Source: Gymnopilus junonius
Lineage: Eukaryota > Basidiomycota > Agaricomycetes > Agaricales > Galerinaceae
Direction of reading: 5' to 3'
Length of the DNA: 64,000 bases
Assembly (NCBI GenBank): GCA_015501075.1
Contig: JADNYJ010000019.1
Span: 310,001 to 374,000, forward strand
Numbering within the stretch: the first letter of the stretch is position 1; each line of letters begins with the position of its first letter. A program made the position numbers and the translations under genes. The notes below the pieces were generated by a model that saw only the letters and a list, made by a program, of their open reading frames with translations, did not search any database and was not told where the DNA came from. Positions 28,167 to 39,431 of the stretch are shown here, in pieces.

Positions 28167-28287
28167 GTGGGAGAAGAAGGGCGTGTGTAGACATTTGATG
28201 GAGGCTGTGGGAAAAGCAGGAAAGGGACTACGAGGGCGAACTATCTTTGCCTCTCTCCCCTCCCCTCAGCACTCGCTGGATCATTAC
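28167..28287. promoter_or_regulatory. 121-base bidirectional promoter
   Basis: The start codons of the DOPA-dioxygenase-like gene (minus) and the Far1-like gene (plus) are only 121 bases apart, so both core promoters must lie here or extend into each other's 5' regions. A CT-rich tract with CCTCTCTCCCCTCCCC lies at about 28250-28266, facing the scaffold gene. No TATA box is obvious. Confidence 0.55.
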
Positions 28288-31200
28288 ATGAAATCCGTGA
28301 CATCGACCAACCCGTGGATTCTGCGATCCCATCAGCGCGACTCGCCCACTCCCCCTCTCACTCCAACCTACATCTCTCCTAGACTCGCTCCAACGCCGCC
28401 CGGGGTGCCATCCCCAAGCAGGACTCACGCCTTCAAGTCCGTCTTCCGCAAATCCAGCAAGCCCCCTTCCGTCCGATCCGCCTACTCCGCCTCCACCACC
28501 ACCTCCTCCAGCGAGAACCACTCTGTCCATCCCTACTCCTCCGTCCACATGCCGCCCCTCCCTGTCGTCTCCAGCCACAATGCCCCTGATGATGATGACG
28601 AATGCCCCGTCTGTCTCGAGCCCCTCAGCTTCAGCTTCCGCCTCCCGGAGAGAAACCGCACATCGTCCCAGAGTGCGGCCATGCACTCCATGAGGTCCGT
28701 CATCCTCTTATTCGTTTGCCCTCTCGCTGCTCACCCGCTTTCTTCTCAGGCCTGCTTCACGGCTGTCTACGGCCCACCCCCAAGCCACCACGGCCGTGCC
28801 GTTCCCAGAAAAACCAACCTCGGCGTCTGCGGCGTCTGCAGGCGACCCATGAAGGTCGGCGATGGCGACAGCGGCAAATCGAACAGTGCGTTGTATTTTT
28901 TTCTGTCGTCCCCATTGTTCCTTATATCTTTTCAGAGCTCGCCGCACTCACCGGCATGGGTGACAGTCGTGCTGCCCCTCTCTATCCCGGCCGAGACACC
29001 CCCACCAGTCGCATCCGCCCTCCTCCCCGCCCGTACGATCCGTCCGAAGATGACCCCCTCGATCACACCGGCTCCGTAAAGTCCAGCCCCGCACAAGACT
29101 ATGCTCAGTACATCGTCGCCCCCTCCATCCAAGTCCGCCCCGAGTTTTCGTCCCTCACTCGCACAAACGACGCCAACCAACCCCTCACCTGCATCGTTGT
29201 GATCGAACTCCCTGGCAAGCGGGCGTCTGGCAGCGTACCCGGCCCTGTCATTCCCGATAATTATGGTAGAAATGGAAATATTCCTCACAGCCACCCTAGG
29301 CCCGATGGCGGCTCCGGCCACTCCAGTCCTCGCCCGATCGCCAACCCCGCCAGCACAAGCTCTCCTACGACGACTCGAGCTCGTATCAAAATAATAGACA
29401 ATTCTCTACACCGCAGAACGACAACTATGCCTCCTCCACCGATCATGACTCATCCATCTATGGTCCCAATACGCTTATCCATTCCGAGGAGGACTCCCCC
29501 TTTACTGCGATTACAGAGGACCTCCGCAATCGTATTATAGACTGGAAAGGGCATCCCCTGTCCGATCTCGGTCCACTGCAAATGTACGACCTGCTGTCGG
29601 TTCGCCGGGATTCTGCCATCCGCGAATTCTATGTTTATCTCTTCAAGGAAGCCATCATCTGCGTCGTCGAGGAAAAGAAGCGCGGCATCCAGCGCCTCTT
29701 GTCCAACGCCTCTGGCCTCACCGACAGCAGCAACCTCGCATCATCCTCTGGCCAATCCAAGGGCGTTCTTCGGCTCAAAGGAAGAATCTACGTTCGGCAC
29801 ATCAAGAACGTCACCGCCTCATCAGCCGCTGGCGAGATGAGTCTGACGATCGACATGGAAGACGAACTGGCTTCTTTCATTTTGATCTTCAAGGAACGTG
29901 CCTCGCTCGAAGCGTGGAGGAATAACATCCAAGCACTCGTCAACATGTTCCAGGCCCAGAATGGGATGGCAAGACAGCAAGAGCCTCAACCGCCGCTCGA
30001 TATGGAGGAGTTTGGCGGCAGCGCCAAAGCGATGCGTATGCTCAGTGGCAGCACGCAGACGACGATCAGCACGGTCGACAGTCTCCTCAACGGCAACGGC
30101 TCCTCGCGATCCACCATGTCTTCCTCGACCTCTCACGGGTCGATGATGGCGCGCCAGCAGAATTCGTCCAATAAACTAGCTACGCTAGGCGAAGACGACG
30201 AACTGAGCGCGTACGACTCGCCCACCAACCTCGTCACACCGCACACGTCCTCTGGACCCTCCAACTCCCTCACGCCCCTACCACATCCCTCCATGGACCT
30301 CATCCTCGTCATCTCCCTGCCCCCGCCCACCGCGTTACCGAGTACTGCTCAGCTCAAGATCCGGGTGATCAAAGCCACATTAGATTTCATCGTCGCCTCG
30401 ATGGGCCCCAAAGACCGCCTGAGCTTGGTGACGTTCGAGGTGGGCGTGGGCGGAAGGGTGAGAAAGTGTCCATTTTTGAGCGTCGGCAAGGCGCAGAGTC
30501 GGCAGAGGCTGGAAAAGTTTATTGACGAGGTCGGTGTGAAGCTTGAGGAGATGCAGGATGAGTTTGCGGTGCGGGGCGCCAAGGAGGAGAAGACGGATGT
30601 GGTCACGGCTGTTAATCACGGTATGTTCTTTTTCTGTGTGTCGAAGAGCTTTTCTTGATTTATTTTGCAGGTCTTGACGTTGTCCTCCAACGAAAAGCGC
30701 GTAATCCTGTATCAGGCATGATCCTCGTCTCCGACGCCTCTGACAGCACCCGCCGCGCGCAGATGGACCTCGTCCTTGCGCGAGCAGAAGCCGCCAACGT
30801 CCCCATCCACTCCTTTGGCTACGGTCGCTCACACGACCCCGCCTCCCTCTGGCTCATGTCGAACCACACCAGCGGCACGTACACTTTTGTCAAAGACTGG
30901 TACGACCTCCGCGACTGCATCGCCGGCTGCGTGGGCGGGATGATGTCCATCGGCTTGCTCAATATGAAATTGCACCTCAAGATCGTGGATAGTCACCGGT
31001 TTAGAATCCGGAAAGTCTCTGGTGGCCCACAGAGCATTCTGTCGGCAGACGGACAGAATGTGGATGTGGATGTGGGCGAGCTGAGGTACGGCGAGCGCAA
31101 GGAGATGTTGATCGAGCTCGAGCTGGATAATGCCGACCAGCAAAAACTGTTGATGAACAGCCAACGCGGTGGTGGACAAGGCGGACAAGGGCAGCATGGA

Positions 31201-31977
31201 GGAAACGGCCGAGCGATGAATGCTACGGATCAGTTCGTGCAGGCGCTCGGACTCGATGCCCTGGCGATTGACGACGCGCCGGATTTCGTGGACGGCATGA
31301 TGGATAGGATGATTGACGAAGTCCCCGTCGTCGAAGTCGACGGATCGTTCTTCGATCCCGCAGCGGGGAAGAACGTATCGCGCCTCGCACACCCAGTGTT
31401 ACTCACCGTCACTCTACTCCCCATGTCGAATAACCCCCAACGACCGCCGTCGACCGTGTCGGACCCTGTGATCGTGCGCCGGCGCATGGAGCTGCTCGCG
31501 TCGGACATGATCACGCGTTCGCTCGTGCTTGTTTCGAGGAGAAATTTCCCGCAGGCGCAGCGCATCATGGGGGAGACGAAGAGGATATTGCACACGGTTC
31601 TCCAGAGCATCTCGCGTACGCTGCCCGCGCCGAGCGGGGATGGGTCCAGGCCGAGGAATAGGAAGGAGCTGTTGACCCTTGCGGCTGTCCGAGCGATGCA
31701 GAGTATTTTACAGGATTTACAGATTCTGTCGGATGCGTTGGAGGATAATGTCGAGTTGTTTGCGCATGATCAGAGGAATTTCGGGGCCCAGCAGGTTTGT
31801 GCTGATTCATTTATACTTTTTTTTCGCTTTTTAATTGATGGTTTTTTTTTATAGGCTATGATTTTAAGAGATCAGAAAGCCTGGAGCGGGAGGAGTGCGA
31901 CTGAACGTCTGTTTTGGACGACGGACAATTCTATCGAGCTGGTCTCGCGAAGTACTGATTGGGTGGCACGCGAGTGA
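28288..31977 (+). CDS. FAR1: Far1-like RING-PH-vWA signalling scaffold
   Basis: Domain order is a Ser/Pro-rich N-terminus, a RING (DDDDECPVCLEPL, then IVPECGHALHE, ACFTAVYG and VCGVCRRPMKV), a linker, a PH-like domain (MYDLLSVRRDSAIREFYVYL through SLEAWRNNIQALVNMF) and a vWA domain (HPSMDLILVISLPPP, MGPKDRLSLVTFE, GMILVSDASDS). This RING-PH-vWA set is that of yeast Ste5/Far1; basidiomycetes are known to carry one Far1-like protein. It probably ties pheromone/G-beta signals to Cdc42 polarity. Introns include 29235-29299 (phase 0) and about 30622-30669. The C-terminus is STDWVARE-stop. Between CPVCLEPLSFSFRLP and GEKPHIVP the frame shifts by one base at 28647-28648 (GG where GGG is expected), and no intron can bridge it. 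Without correction the RING is cut. The first ATG that suits the spacing is at 28288. Confidence 0.82.
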
Positions 31978-33218
31978 TGGGCATCTATCCATTCATTCCG
32001 TGCTGCTTGATTCTGTCCAGCTTTTTTCTTCTTATCACATTCTTATTCTTATTTCTCCTCGTCTCGCTTTCCTTGGCCATATTATTATTTTCCCGCTCTT
32101 GACGACTTATAACGTGCTCTCTCTCTCCTCCCCATGCATCACTCTCTTACTACCTACTACTCTACTGTATATCCATGTTATCAATCCCGCCACATACCCA
32201 CCCACCCACCCACCCACCTATTCGTCTATGTCTATATGCCCACCCGTATCCTGCCTTTTTTTTCTTGTGACACCTACCATCATACCCCTCTCCAAAACTC
32301 CCAATCCAACTCGTGCCCCCAGTCTCTTCCTCCCTCCCTCGTCCCTCCGACCCGACATACCCCAAAGAAAAGAGACTCGTCTCATCGTCACATCGTCGCA
32401 TCTACCTCACTCTCATTGCCGAAATTATGGAACATATACAGTACAAACGCACAATCACTCGAATAAACGGACACTCCCCCCCTCGTCATCCATCCACTCC
32501 TTTAGTCTTTGTTTTTTTTTCTGTCCTTTTAACCTTTACCCAGTATACATTACATATATCCCCACAGTACCCTCACAGATATAGCGTACTTAATAATTCC
32601 CCCAGCCCCATGGCGTATCCTCTGCGTTGCACCGCCATCTCACTGTGTCTCTCGTTCAACCTCCTTTTTTCCCTCCTCTTTCAAAGGTGTTTTTTTTTCC
32701 TTTCTTGGTATCTAGTATCTTGATCAAACGCGTACTCATCCCTCTCGAGTTCTCACTCTCACTCTCATTTTATTTTGTCCTCTCGAATCTCGATCCTGTC
32801 TCTCGCGTCGTCTGTTTTTCTTTTTTTATTCAAATCAGGTTCTTTTCCATTCTCGCACTCATTTTGTTGTATTGGTTTGTTGAATACTTATTTGAGTTGC
32901 TCTTCGTTGTGCGTCGGGAGTTAACGTTATAAGTCTCGGGGTGAGTTATCGAATAAGACTTCTATATCCCGATGTATTTTCTGATGCTTGGTGGTTTCTG
33001 ACTCCGGTGCATAAGGCGTGGATAAGGAAGTTCAGTCATTCTATCCTATGTAAATTAGGTCTAGTCAAATACATAGTTACTTAGGTTATGGTGGGCCGTG
33101 GCAAGTTGCACGTCATGAAGTGAATGGACCCGATCTCAGAAGCAGATTGTTCGAAATAGATTCCCTACAATTCAAGGTTTTCCAATACGGTACCTGCTCC
33201 GAATGTCGTCAATAGGGC
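31978..33218. other. CT-rich 3' region of the Far1-like gene
   Basis: About 1.2 kb are strongly pyrimidine-rich on the plus strand, with a (CCCA)n run near 32195-32216. Long open frames here are low-complexity Ser/Leu/Pro/Phe sequence caused by the base bias. I see no gene; a long 3' UTR is likely. Confidence 0.55.
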
Positions 33219-33974
33219 TCAGATAGATTCTTCTTCAGCGGTCTGAAAGACGCAGCGGAACGTCTTTAGGTGACGGAACATATACTTTTGACGGGAGCTT
33301 ATGGCTTTTACTGATTCAAGAGGTGAAAGGAGGTCGCCTAAGCATCGCATAATACAAAACGACTCCAAATTTGCAAACACGTCCCTTTCGGGCGTGCCGT
33401 CCGCAGTGAAAAGACACCCGTCGAGGATGGGAGTCCGCAAGTGTTGAAACTCGGAAAGAATAACGAGAGGTATGCCGATGTATTCAAATGAAGCGTAGTC
33501 AAATTTGATAAATTTCCCAGCTAAAAAAGTGAGTTACGAAGCTCAGGTTTATAACTGTGAACTTGACTGTGGGGTAAGCAAATTCGCCATCTTCAGTGCA
33601 TATAGTGTCAATCTACCGAGGTCGGCGACGTCATCGAAAAAAGGTTGGATGTGTTTGGTGTGAGATTCCGCTATATCGATAGAAATATGAAGCCAGGGCA
33701 AGCTTGTGCCAGAAGCATGGATTCGAGGGTTGACCATAGAGGCGATCTCGGAATCAGAGTTGAAGCTCGCCACTTTGATATCTCTTAATAAGCATTGGCG
33801 AGCGCACTGAACCAACGGTTTGGAAACTAAGCAGCAAGCCAGAAGCGTCTGACCTGAGACGGGATTAATAGGCACACGGCCGAACTCTTCCACGATCTGG
33901 CCGACAATCTCTTGCGGGAGATGCTCGAAAGCAGCCATGACAACGACCGCAAGAAATGCGAACCTATAAGACAT
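33219..33974 (-). CDS. F-box-like orphan protein, short
   Basis: The first exon (33974 leftward) contains AAFEHLPQEIVGQIVEEFG followed by TLLACCLVSKPLVQCARQCL. This is the N-terminal F-box-like pattern (LPxEIxxxI, then a LLxCCLVSK block) very common in Agaricomycete orphan families. A second exon ends VFQTAEEESI-stop and can be joined by an intron of about 42 bases with a weak donor (GTTCAC), so the junction is uncertain. At about 235 residues the protein lacks the long leucine-rich C-terminal half of most relatives. Start may be 33974 or the methionine at 33938 directly before AAFEHLPQ. It could be an SCF adaptor or a decayed copy. Confidence 0.5.
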
Positions 33975-34354
33975 CAGTGCAAGTAATGAGCCGCAGGGCG
34001 GGATCGAATCGAGGACGTACTGAGTCCTGGCAACTGCGCCACGGGATGAGACTTGTCAGGCAGAAAAATGGTTAAGCAAGCTAATGGTGAAAGACAGTGA
34101 ATATCGAACAAGCAAACGTGGCTGCCTGTTATCACATTGTGTCTATTTACTTCCAAAGCGTGGTATTTCGGTTACGTAGAAACTTGAAAAAAAAGATAGA
34201 ATTCAGTTCAGTGAGAATTTCGTACACAGCATTTCGACGTGGCCACATCCTTTCGCCCCTTGAAGCTGACATTAGAACAGTGTTATTCATTCCGAAGACC
34301 ATTAGAAAATAGAATATGTCTATTTAGTATAACGAGCGACGGACAAGACTGCAT

Positions 34355-35364
34355 CTAGATAGCCTTGCTTTTTACGAGTTCTGTACGAGGGTTAAATCAA
34401 TGAACTCTGGTGGGCATCATAAGATGAAATATATAACGTACGTTCGACCTCAGCAACGGCGTTCTGCAGGATCTCCTTCTGCACCTTCTCGTCCTTGATA
34501 GAGGCAAGGACTTTGTCGATGACACTCTTGGTGAGATTAGCCTGTTCCCTCTCCTTTACTTGCTGCTCGTAGCGCACCCAGCTGTCGAGGACGGCCTTGA
34601 GCTCGCCAGCCAAGGTGACCTTTTGGAGTTGGACGAAGTTCTCAGCTTCGAGCTTGGCGGTTTCCTGAATTATGCAAAAATGATAAAAAGAATGAGAAAC
34701 TTGAAAAGGTGCTCACGAACCTTGGAAGCGGCGAAAAGGGACTGGGTAATAGAAACAACATCCTTCAACTGGGCAACGTTGTCAATACGCTCTTTGACGG
34801 CGCCGGTGTGCTCAGCACGGGCATCGTTAAGGATGTTTCGGATACGGGAAATATGGCCTTCTGCCCATTGGGAGTAAGGCTCACGCAAAACCTAAATGCA
34901 ACGAGGGCACAGAAGGTGAAAAACACGTCCTATAAAGGCATAGAAAAACATACCTTGCCAATGTAAGTGAAGACAATGGCGGAGGCAATTAAAATAATTG
35001 TCTCCTCATTAACGACGTAGAGCTCCTGGGAGATGGCGGCGGCGGCGGCACCAACACCAAGGAGAGCCGTGCCGGTCTTCGTGATCAGGTTGGGAGACGA
35101 GGGGAGCTTCTCGATGATCTCTGAGGCGCGTTCGAAGGAGGTGGGGGGTTCGTGGACATGGAACGACTTTGTTTTCGATATAAAGCAATAATAATTAGCT
35201 GGTAGGTCACGGATGTAAAACAAATCCTTACGCGCTGAGGCTCTGGGGAAGAGCAACGAGTGCTCGGGGTCGAACTGCATAAAAAGTCGGTAGGCGCATA
35301 GCAAAATCAAGGAGGAATATCTACCAGCTGCTCGGAGAGAGTTGAACGCGATTCTAGACGCCAT
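34355..35364 (-). CDS. ATP4: Mitochondrial F1Fo ATP synthase subunit 4 (subunit b)
   Basis: Peripheral-stalk subunit anchoring F1 to the membrane Fo sector. The start at 35364 gives MASRIAFNSLRAA, a basic presequence. Mature sequence includes ERASEIIEKLPSSPNLITKT, a hydrophobic hairpin (ALLGVGAAAAAIS and IILIASAIVFTYIGK), REPYSQWAEGHISRIRNIL, and long helical stretches. The last exon, reached through a GTACGT...TACAG intron, gives VEQLVKSKAI-stop, matching the conserved Atp4 C-terminus. Five introns are needed. Length, about 240 residues, is usual. It is divergent from PMT4, 750 bases away. Confidence 0.92.
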
Positions 35365-36114
35365 TCGTGTAGAGACTTTTGCAAAGGGAGGAGAATTGCC
35401 GCCAGCTCGTTGGGAGGACCGAGGCGTGTGAATAATGGTCCGATTTTCCACGACACCGCACGAAGGGGTTAGGGTCGTCTTTCTATTCACAAACACAAAT
35501 CGAGTCGCGTCGTGGAATGCCCATTACTAGTTGCAGCCAGGAAGTATAGATATAGTACTTGCTTGGAGTCTTCCATGGGTCAGGATCAGACTTCATGCCT
35601 TTTTGCGTTTGGCTTAGTCCCGGTGTGGTTAATGAAATGTAACTTTTGAAGGGCTATCCAGGACAAATGTAACCGTAAGAAATGCATATGATTGGGTAAC
35701 GGTGACATATACCCGTGAAACTTCAGGTTTCCGCTAGTTTTTGGTTGTGGAGAACGACAACGAACACGAAGCTTAGGTTTGCACGCGCTGTGTTTTGACA
35801 CGTCCCGCGTCCCATCTTGGGTATAAATCAGGCGGTCTTCTAACGTCTGTCCACCATGCACACTATATTCCGACAATTATAGGTACTAAGCACCTAATTT
35901 TTCCGCCCAGGATGTCGTCCAGTGCGCTGGACGGTGCTGGTTGACCGGCTTAAACTTGTTGATGTCTCTCCCCTGAGATTGATTACGTAAGGTTCATTCG
36001 TGGCAGAAAGACAAGTGCAACGCCGTTTCTTGACTGAACACTTTCTCTTCTCTTCAACCTCTTTCCATCCCGCAGCAGTTGTTGCCAAAAATCGCGCTCC
36101 TTCCTCTCCAAGTT
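35365..36114. promoter_or_regulatory. Divergent promoter region ATP4 / PMT4
   Basis: A 750-base spacer between two divergent genes. Small open frames inside it on the minus strand are unconvincing. A CT-rich stretch (about 36040-36070) precedes the PMT4 start. No defined site could be named. Confidence 0.4.
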
Positions 36115-38970
36115 ATGGCAGAAAAGGGCAAAGGAAGCCTTCGCAACAGGGGGAAAGGCCCTAGCGAACACTCAAACTATGAGCACGAAAACACGCAAGA
36201 TGATGAGCATGTCGACGTTGTCTATCAAAATCCCGTACGTGGCCATTCCTCTCTCAAACTATCCGCGCACTTTGGTGACTTCTTTCTTCGGTGATGCAGA
36301 ACAACAGACATCAAATAGAATTATTGTTGGAGTCGCAGAAAGGAAGTTTAATTGTAGTGTCGATATTGACAGTGCTAGCGTTCGCGCTTCGGTTTTATAA
36401 GATCAGCTTTCCAGACCAGGTTGTGTGAGTGTCCTTGCAGTCGCTTTCAGTTTTGACGACTAACTCATTGAGTTGCTCCAGCTTCGATGAAGTTCATTTT
36501 GGCAAATTCACTTCACACTACCTCACGCGCCAATATTACTTCGATGTCCATCCTCCTTTTGCCAAGTTACTCTTCGGTTTAGCAGGGTGGTTTGTAGGTT
36601 TTGACGGAGATTTCACTTTCGATAACATTGGTGACAACTATACCGTTGCACGTGTCCCCTACGTCGGCTTGCGCGCTCTCCCTGCAATCTTGGGTAGTTT
36701 GACGATTCCCGTTGTTTACGCCATCATGAAGGAGAGCGGGTATTCAACAGTCATTGCGGCTTTCTCCTCTGCTATTATCCTCTTCGGTTAGTAGCGTCAC
36801 TTGCTCTTTCCCTGCAAATTCTAACCTGGTTTAGACAATGCTCACATTGCGCAGTCACGCCTGATCTTGTTGGACGCTACTTTGATTTTCTTCATGTCGC
36901 TGACGATTTATTCCTATATCCGTTTCCGGAAACTCCGTTATAGGCATGGCATTCTCGGTTTTATCTATGTCTGCTACTTACACCTCCAACAGAGAATTCA
37001 CGACAGAGTGGTGGACTTGGCTCATCATTACGGGCGTTGTCATGGCATGCACATGGGGCTCGAAAGTCAACGGTATTCTAACGGTTTTTACAATTGGGGC
37101 TGCTGTCCTGATAGACTTGTGGGATATCCTGGACTATAAGAAAGAAGGCCACACCATGGTGAGTGTCCGAGTTGCTTAAGGTTGCCTGCATTACCTTACG
37201 ACTTTTGAAGGAATATTTCTTGAGACATTTTTATGCCAGAGCTATTGGACTTATCCTCGTCCCCTTCGTTGTGTATCTCTCCTTCTTCTGGATCCACTTC
37301 AAGATTCTCAATCAGTCTGGTACTGGTGATAACTTCATGAGCCCAGCTTTCCAAGAAACTTTAGCCGGAAATGAAATGTTACTTAACAGTAAAGGTAAGT
37401 TTACCGCTCTGACGCGTACTAGTGATCTCAACCAATAGTTAGAAATTCACTACTATGATACTGTTACGATCAAGCATTACGGGACGAAAGTGTTCTTACA
37501 CTCTCATGTTGAGCGCTACCCTTTGACCTACCCAGATGGACGCATTAGTAGTCAAGGTCAGACCAATGAACTAATTGTTCTTAATCTATACTAATTTTTT
37601 TCCAGGTCAACAGGTCACTGGATACGGTCACGATGATGCCAACAACTACTGGAAAATTATTCCTACCAAGGCGCTTCCGGAAACTGGACGTGGACGCATT
37701 GTACGAAATGACGATGTCATTCAACTTCTGCATGTCAACACACAAACACATCTATTGACCCATGACGTCGCGTCTCCCCTGATGCCCACCAACCAGGAAT
37801 TCACGACCTGGGCTAAAGATGACCACACTAGGCATAATGACACTCTTTTCCAGGTCGCTCTTCTCAGCAATATGCCTGGCGAAGCGTGGAAGACCAAGTC
37901 TGGCCACTTCAGGCTCATCCATGTACCCACTAAGGTTTCGATGTGGACTCATGCTGAGCCACTTCCTGATTGGGCCTTCAAACAGCAAGAAATCAATGGT
38001 AACAAGAATCCTGTTGAAAGGACAGCGACATGGTACGTTGATGAGGTTGTAGTTGAAGGTAAGGATGCCTCTATCTATCGCCCTTGCACTATACCAATTC
38101 ATAATTCGTAGCTCCAGAATCCGATCGAGAGGAAGAAAAACAACCTGTCAAGGTTCCCAAGTCGATGAACTTCTTCAGGAAGTTCGGTGAATTGCAGCTA
38201 CTGATGGTCCAGCACAATGCTGGATTAACGGCTTCACATCCTTATGCAAGCGCTCCCATCAACTGGCCCTTCCTTCTCAGCGGTATCAGCTTCTGGACGG
38301 ATAACGAGGCCAAGAAGCAGATCTACCTCATTGGAAACATTGTTGGCTGGTGGTCGTGCGCTGTTGCACTTTCTATCTTTATTGGCATTCTAGGTGCCGA
38401 CCTTTTAGCGAGGCGTCGTGGCATGGACCCCATCCCTGATCGTAAGTTTAGTTTTCATAGCAAAGTCCGGCCCACTAACGCATGACTGGAAATCGCAGCC
38501 GTCCGAAATCGCCTCTGGAATAACACCGGTTTCTTCCTCCTTGTCTGGGCCGTTCACTACCTTCCCTTCTTCCTGATGAACCGTCAGTTATTTATCCACC
38601 ATTACCTCCCCTCTCATCTGGCATCTGCCCTTATCGCTGGCGCTGTGCTCAACTTTGTCTTGAGCGAAACGATCAACTACCCTATCTCATTCCGCGGCAG
38701 CAAGACAAAACCCAAACCTTCACAATATTCGGATATTGGTTTGAAGGGCCCTTTAATCCTTGTCGGATTCTGCTTCGTCCTTTTCTTGATGTTTGTCTTT
38801 ATTGCTCCGTTAACATATGGGACACCTGGGTACGTAGACGTGTCATTTTTTCTTTTCTATGTTGGTTCTCATTGCCGCCGTACAGCTTGACTGGTGAACA
38901 AGTCAACAGCAAGAGGTTGCTGTCAACGTGGACTCTACACTTTGCTGCAAAAGTGACGGACGGTGCGTAA
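36115..38970 (+). CDS. PMT4: Dolichyl-phosphate-mannose protein O-mannosyltransferase Pmt4
   Basis: Multi-spanning ER enzyme that transfers mannose from Dol-P-Man to Ser/Thr of secretory, often membrane-anchored, proteins. After a polar N-terminus comes VVSILTVLAFALRFYKISFP, then the first-loop motif FDEVHFGKFTSHYL with DVHPPFAKLLFG. The MIR region follows: HYYDTVTIKHYGTKVFLHSH, RISSQGQQVTGYGHDDANNY, LLTHDVASPLMPTNQEFTTW and WAFKQQEINGNK. The C-terminal membrane part has LSGISFWTDNEAKKQIYLIG, VHYLPFFLMNRQLFIHHYLP and LAPLTYGTPG-like sequence (FIAPLTYGTPG), ending KVTDGA-stop. The FFLM and GQQVTGY blocks match the Pmt4 branch rather than Pmt1/Pmt2. About nine short introns. The start at 36115 is the first ATG of the frame that leads into the hydrophobic segment. 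Confidence 0.93.
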
Positions 38971-39431
38971 TTTGGAGGGGAGGTTAATGAGGAGGAGGAT
39001 GTCGACGTTGCGATATTACATACCCGCTATGATTCTGTATATATAAATAAGTAATATTTCGCGCCGTGAATATAATTGAGAGAAGCAGAGTAAGGGTGGC
39101 CTTAACTGTCAAGCTGGTGTACTTAATTCCTTCTATAGGAGATAAACCATCTATCTACCTGTTATAAACCTAGATGTGAGTGAGTCCCTTTTTCGCTCAC
39201 TGGACCAAAAAGAGGACAATCATCCAGTAATTTTAATTTCTCTCCATGAAGTTTGGCCATAATCAACTGGCATTGTCTGTCAAGAACTCCAAGCTCGTAA
39301 TGTCTCTGTATCTATGACATCTTGTACTCGAACCTGGAGTCTCTGGTAGACGTGATTCGAATGTCCTCTAAGTCAGCATGGCTCAGAGGGGGGGGGACGG
39401 TTACATTCAGTTTGCATCGTTATCGAATATA
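38971..39431. other. Convergent spacer between PMT4 and F-box-like gene
   Basis: The 460 bases hold two 3' regions. A G run of nine bases lies at about 39390. Nothing else is seen. Confidence 0.5.

Noticed and set aside
28228..31810. Long open frames on the minus strand opposite the Far1-like gene
   Set aside because: They are shadows created by the GC-rich, C-ending codons of the plus-strand exons and are rich in Gly, Arg and Val.
31895..32932. Long plus-strand open frames after the Far1-like stop codon
   Set aside because: The sequence is low-complexity Ser/Leu/Pro/Phe from a CT-rich tract; they overlap in several frames and resemble no family.
33992..34056. tRNA-like stretch on the minus strand (TGGCGCAGTTGCCAGG, then GATTCGATCC)
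   Set aside because: A-box-like and partial B-box-like sequences are present. However, no seven-pair acceptor stem or proper T-stem can be formed, so at best it is a tRNA-derived remnant.
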